Made by a program: the position numbers and the translations under genes. From Bacteroidales bacterium (GTDB taxonomy: Bacteria > Bacteroidota > Bacteroidia > Bacteroidales > SM23-62): DNA of 6,349 bases. Below are positions 5,037 to 6,349 of this stretch, in pieces (within the stretch, counting starts at the first letter, position 1; each line of letters starts with the position of its first letter). The stretch covers positions 1 through 6,349 of the forward strand of contig JADHVS010000244.1 of assembly GCA_016783865.1 (NCBI GenBank), read 5' to 3'. The notes under the pieces are model-generated. The model was not told where the DNA came from, searched no databases, and saw only the letters and a list, made by a program, of their open reading frames with translations.

Positions 5037-5064
5037 GATCACTGTTCACCGATCACCGTTCACT
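5037..5064 (+). repeat. Four tandem heptamers in the cupin-GH2 intergenic region
   Basis: GATCACT, GTTCACC, GATCACC and GTTCACT follow one another without gaps, with consensus G(A/T)TCAC(C/T). They begin 13 bases after the cupin stop codon. The array is short and non-coding, and may be a slippage-prone intergenic repeat. Confidence 0.6.
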
Positions 5065-5120
5065 GTTATAGCGGCGTACCGAAGCAGTTTGAGTTAGGGA
5101 TGCTACAAGAGTTGTTTTGT

Positions 5121-5128
5121 TATCTTTG
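5121..5128 (+). promoter_or_regulatory. -7 box of the GH2 gene promoter
   Basis: TATCTTTG matches the Bacteroidota TAnnTTTG consensus exactly and lies 25 bases before the ATG at 5154, giving a short leader. No TTG sits at the expected distance upstream, so the promoter may depend on an activator. Confidence 0.55.
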
Positions 5129-5146
5129 TTTTAACCCTAAACAAAG
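5124..5146. promoter_or_regulatory. Perfect 8-bp inverted repeat over the GH2 promoter, candidate operator
   Basis: CTTTGTTT (5124-5131) and AAACAAAG (5139-5146) are exact complements around a 7-base centre, TAACCCT. The left arm lies in the -7 box and the centre covers the predicted transcription start, so a bound dimeric repressor would block initiation. Two further arm pairs overlap it: TTAGGG/CCCTAA (5094-5099 with 5135-5140) and GGATGC/GCATCC (5098-5103 with 5146-5151). Confidence 0.45.
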
Positions 5147-5153
5147 CATCCGT

Positions 5154-6349
5154 ATGAGAACTCTTCTAGCCTTTCTGCTTCTTTTCCACTTTGCCAGTGC
5201 CATTGCTCAGCGCACCGTGATCGATCTCAATGGGACCTGGGAGTTCGATCGTACCGAGAAAGCTTTTCCTCCGGAAATATTCACCCGGACTATTCCCGTG
5301 CCCGGACTGATTCACCTTGCGGAGCCCCGGATTGATGATTACGATATCTGGTTTAAAAAACCCGGGCATGAAGAATCCAAGGAAGCGCATGGGGTATATG
5401 ACATCGACTATGTGCCACAGTACAACTGGTATCGGAAAAAGATCCTGATCCCTCATAGCCTTGAGGGAAAGGAGTTCCTCCTGCGCATCAAAAAAAGCCA
5501 ATATGTGACCCATATGTTTGTGAACGGAATAGAAGTGGGAAATTCCATGGAATGCTATACGCCCATTGAATTTCCTGTGACACGTGCCCTGAAGCCCGGG
5601 GAGGAGAACGAGATCCTTATCCGGGTGGGTGACCGTTACTGGCTTCCTCCCCAGGCAGCAGGTTCCACCGACAAGGAAAAAGAACATTATCTACCTGGGA
5701 TCTGGGACGAAGTGGAGTTGATCGCTTCTGGAAAGGTACAGGTCAACAATGTCCTTATTCTGCCTAATGTGGCCGGGGGAATGGTTCTGGTTAAGATCAG
5801 GCTCCGGAGTTATTTACCCCAACAAATCATGTACGGGGACCCCAAGTCCGATTCGGTAAGCTTAAAGATCCTCCTTCGCGAAAAAGAAACTGGAAGGCTT
5901 ACAGGTGAAGGGACGCTAGTTGTAGATGCACGAAGGGAGCACTTTACAGAAGCAGAAATAAATATACTTCACAATGATCCCCACCTATGGAATCCGGATG
6001 ATCCCTTTCTCTATACAGCTGAAACCATACTCCTGATGAACGGGGCTCCGGTCGATAGGCAATTGGATCACTTTGGGATGCGGGACTTTGAACGAAAAGG
6101 TAAATATTTCTATCTGAACGGGGAAAAGATCCTGCTCCGGGGCACCAATATCACCCTGCAACGTTTTTTTGAGGATCCGGACTGCGGTGCCTTAGCCTGG
6201 GATCGGGATTGGGTTAAGCAGCTCATCATCGATGATCCCAAGATCATCCATTGGAACACCATGCGAATTTGTGTGGGTATAGTTCCGGATTTCTGGTACG
6301 ACCTGGCCGACGAATACGGGATGATGTTCCAGAACGAATGGAATGACTG
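5154..6349 (+). CDS. Secreted glycoside hydrolase family 2 protein (partial, N-terminal 398 residues)
   Basis: The frame is open from the ATG at 5154 to the window end. Residues 1-19 are a signal peptide (MRTLLAFLLLFHFASAIAQ), so the enzyme acts in the periplasm or outside. Residues 21-180 fit the GH2 sugar-binding jelly roll: IDLNGTWEF at the start, YNWYRKKILIP, FLLRIKKSQYVTHMFVNG, then HYLPGIWDEVELIA. An Ig-like domain follows at about 190-310, ending LWNPDDPFLYTAE. The TIM barrel begins at 318 with YFYLNGEKILLRGTN, and its early helix matches WNTMRICVGIVPDFWYDLAD then EYGMMFQNEW near the edge, as in beta-galactosidases and beta-glucuronidases. The catalytic acid/base Asn-Glu and the nucleophile lie beyond the window, so the substrate (galactoside, glucuronide, mannoside or other) cannot be judged. 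The start has no Shine-Dalgarno sequence but has its own promoter. Confidence 0.88.
   Translation, partial: MRTLLAFLLLFHFASAIAQRTVIDLNGTWEFDRTEKAFPPEIFTRTIPVPGLIHLAEPRIDDYDIWFKKPGHEESKEAHGVYDIDYVPQYNWYRKKILIPHSLEGKEFLLRIKKSQYVTHMFVNGIEVGNSMECYTPIEFPVTRALKPGEENEILIRVGDRYWLPPQAAGSTDKEKEHYLPGIWDEVELIASGKVQVNNVLILPNVAGGMVLVKIRLRSYLPQQIMYGDPKSDSVSLKILLREKETGRLTGEGTLVVDARREHFTEAEINILHNDPHLWNPDDPFLYTAETILLMNGAPVDRQLDHFGMRDFERKGKYFYLNGEKILLRGTNITLQRFFEDPDCGALAWDRDWVKQLIIDDPKIIHWNTMRICVGIVPDFWYDLADEYGMMFQNEWND

Noticed and set aside
5166..5687. Minus-strand open frame of 173 codons
   Set aside because: It is antisense to the GH2 gene, whose plus-strand frame has a signal peptide and clear GH2 domains.

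Overview
The window looks like chromosomal DNA from a member of the Bacteroidota, probably a Bacteroidales or Marinilabiliales relative. This is inferred from exact or near TAnnTTTG -7 promoter motifs, genes that mostly lack Shine-Dalgarno sequences, secreted proteins with short signal peptides, a secreted GH2 glycosidase, and a secreted WD40/caspase-like protein. No rRNA, tRNA, CRISPR array or plasmid function was seen. No gene-free stretch exceeds about 135 bases once the transposon-disrupted gene is recognised.

Minus-strand half (1-4543). Transcription runs leftward through a short pair of overlapping small genes (4543-4076, a secreted SPOR-like protein; 4101-3811, a glycine-zipper membrane protein). 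Next come an outer-membrane beta-barrel protein (3697-2930) and, overlapping it by ATGA, a secreted seven-bladed WD40 / Ig-like / caspase-fold (C14) protein (2933-650). A separate partial gene at the left edge (528-1) encodes the signal peptide, an Ig-like domain and the first membrane segment of a Na+/phosphate cotransporter family protein.

The main discovery is that the WD40-caspase gene is broken twice. A 209-bp AT-rich element (838-1046) with perfect 16-bp terminal inverted repeats, flanked by a perfect 8-bp target duplication (830-837 and 1047-1054), sits inside the caspase domain. It has no transposase and behaves like a MITE. Removing the element and one copy of the 8-bp repeat restores the reading frame exactly through to a typical caspase C-terminus ending in GGDFIFIRR. 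A separate in-frame TAG at 1659-1661 lies between the Ig-like and caspase domains. The ancestral gene would encode 688 residues. The catalytic His and Cys codons are intact, so the damage may be recent.

Plus-strand half (4676-6349). A small metal-binding cupin (4676-5023) is divergent from the small-gene pair. After a short heptamer repeat and a promoter with a perfect TATCTTTG -7 box overlapped by an 8-bp inverted repeat, a secreted GH2-type glycoside hydrolase starts at 5154 and runs off the window. The GH2 gene is probably independently regulated, and nothing in the sequence ties it functionally to the caspase locus.
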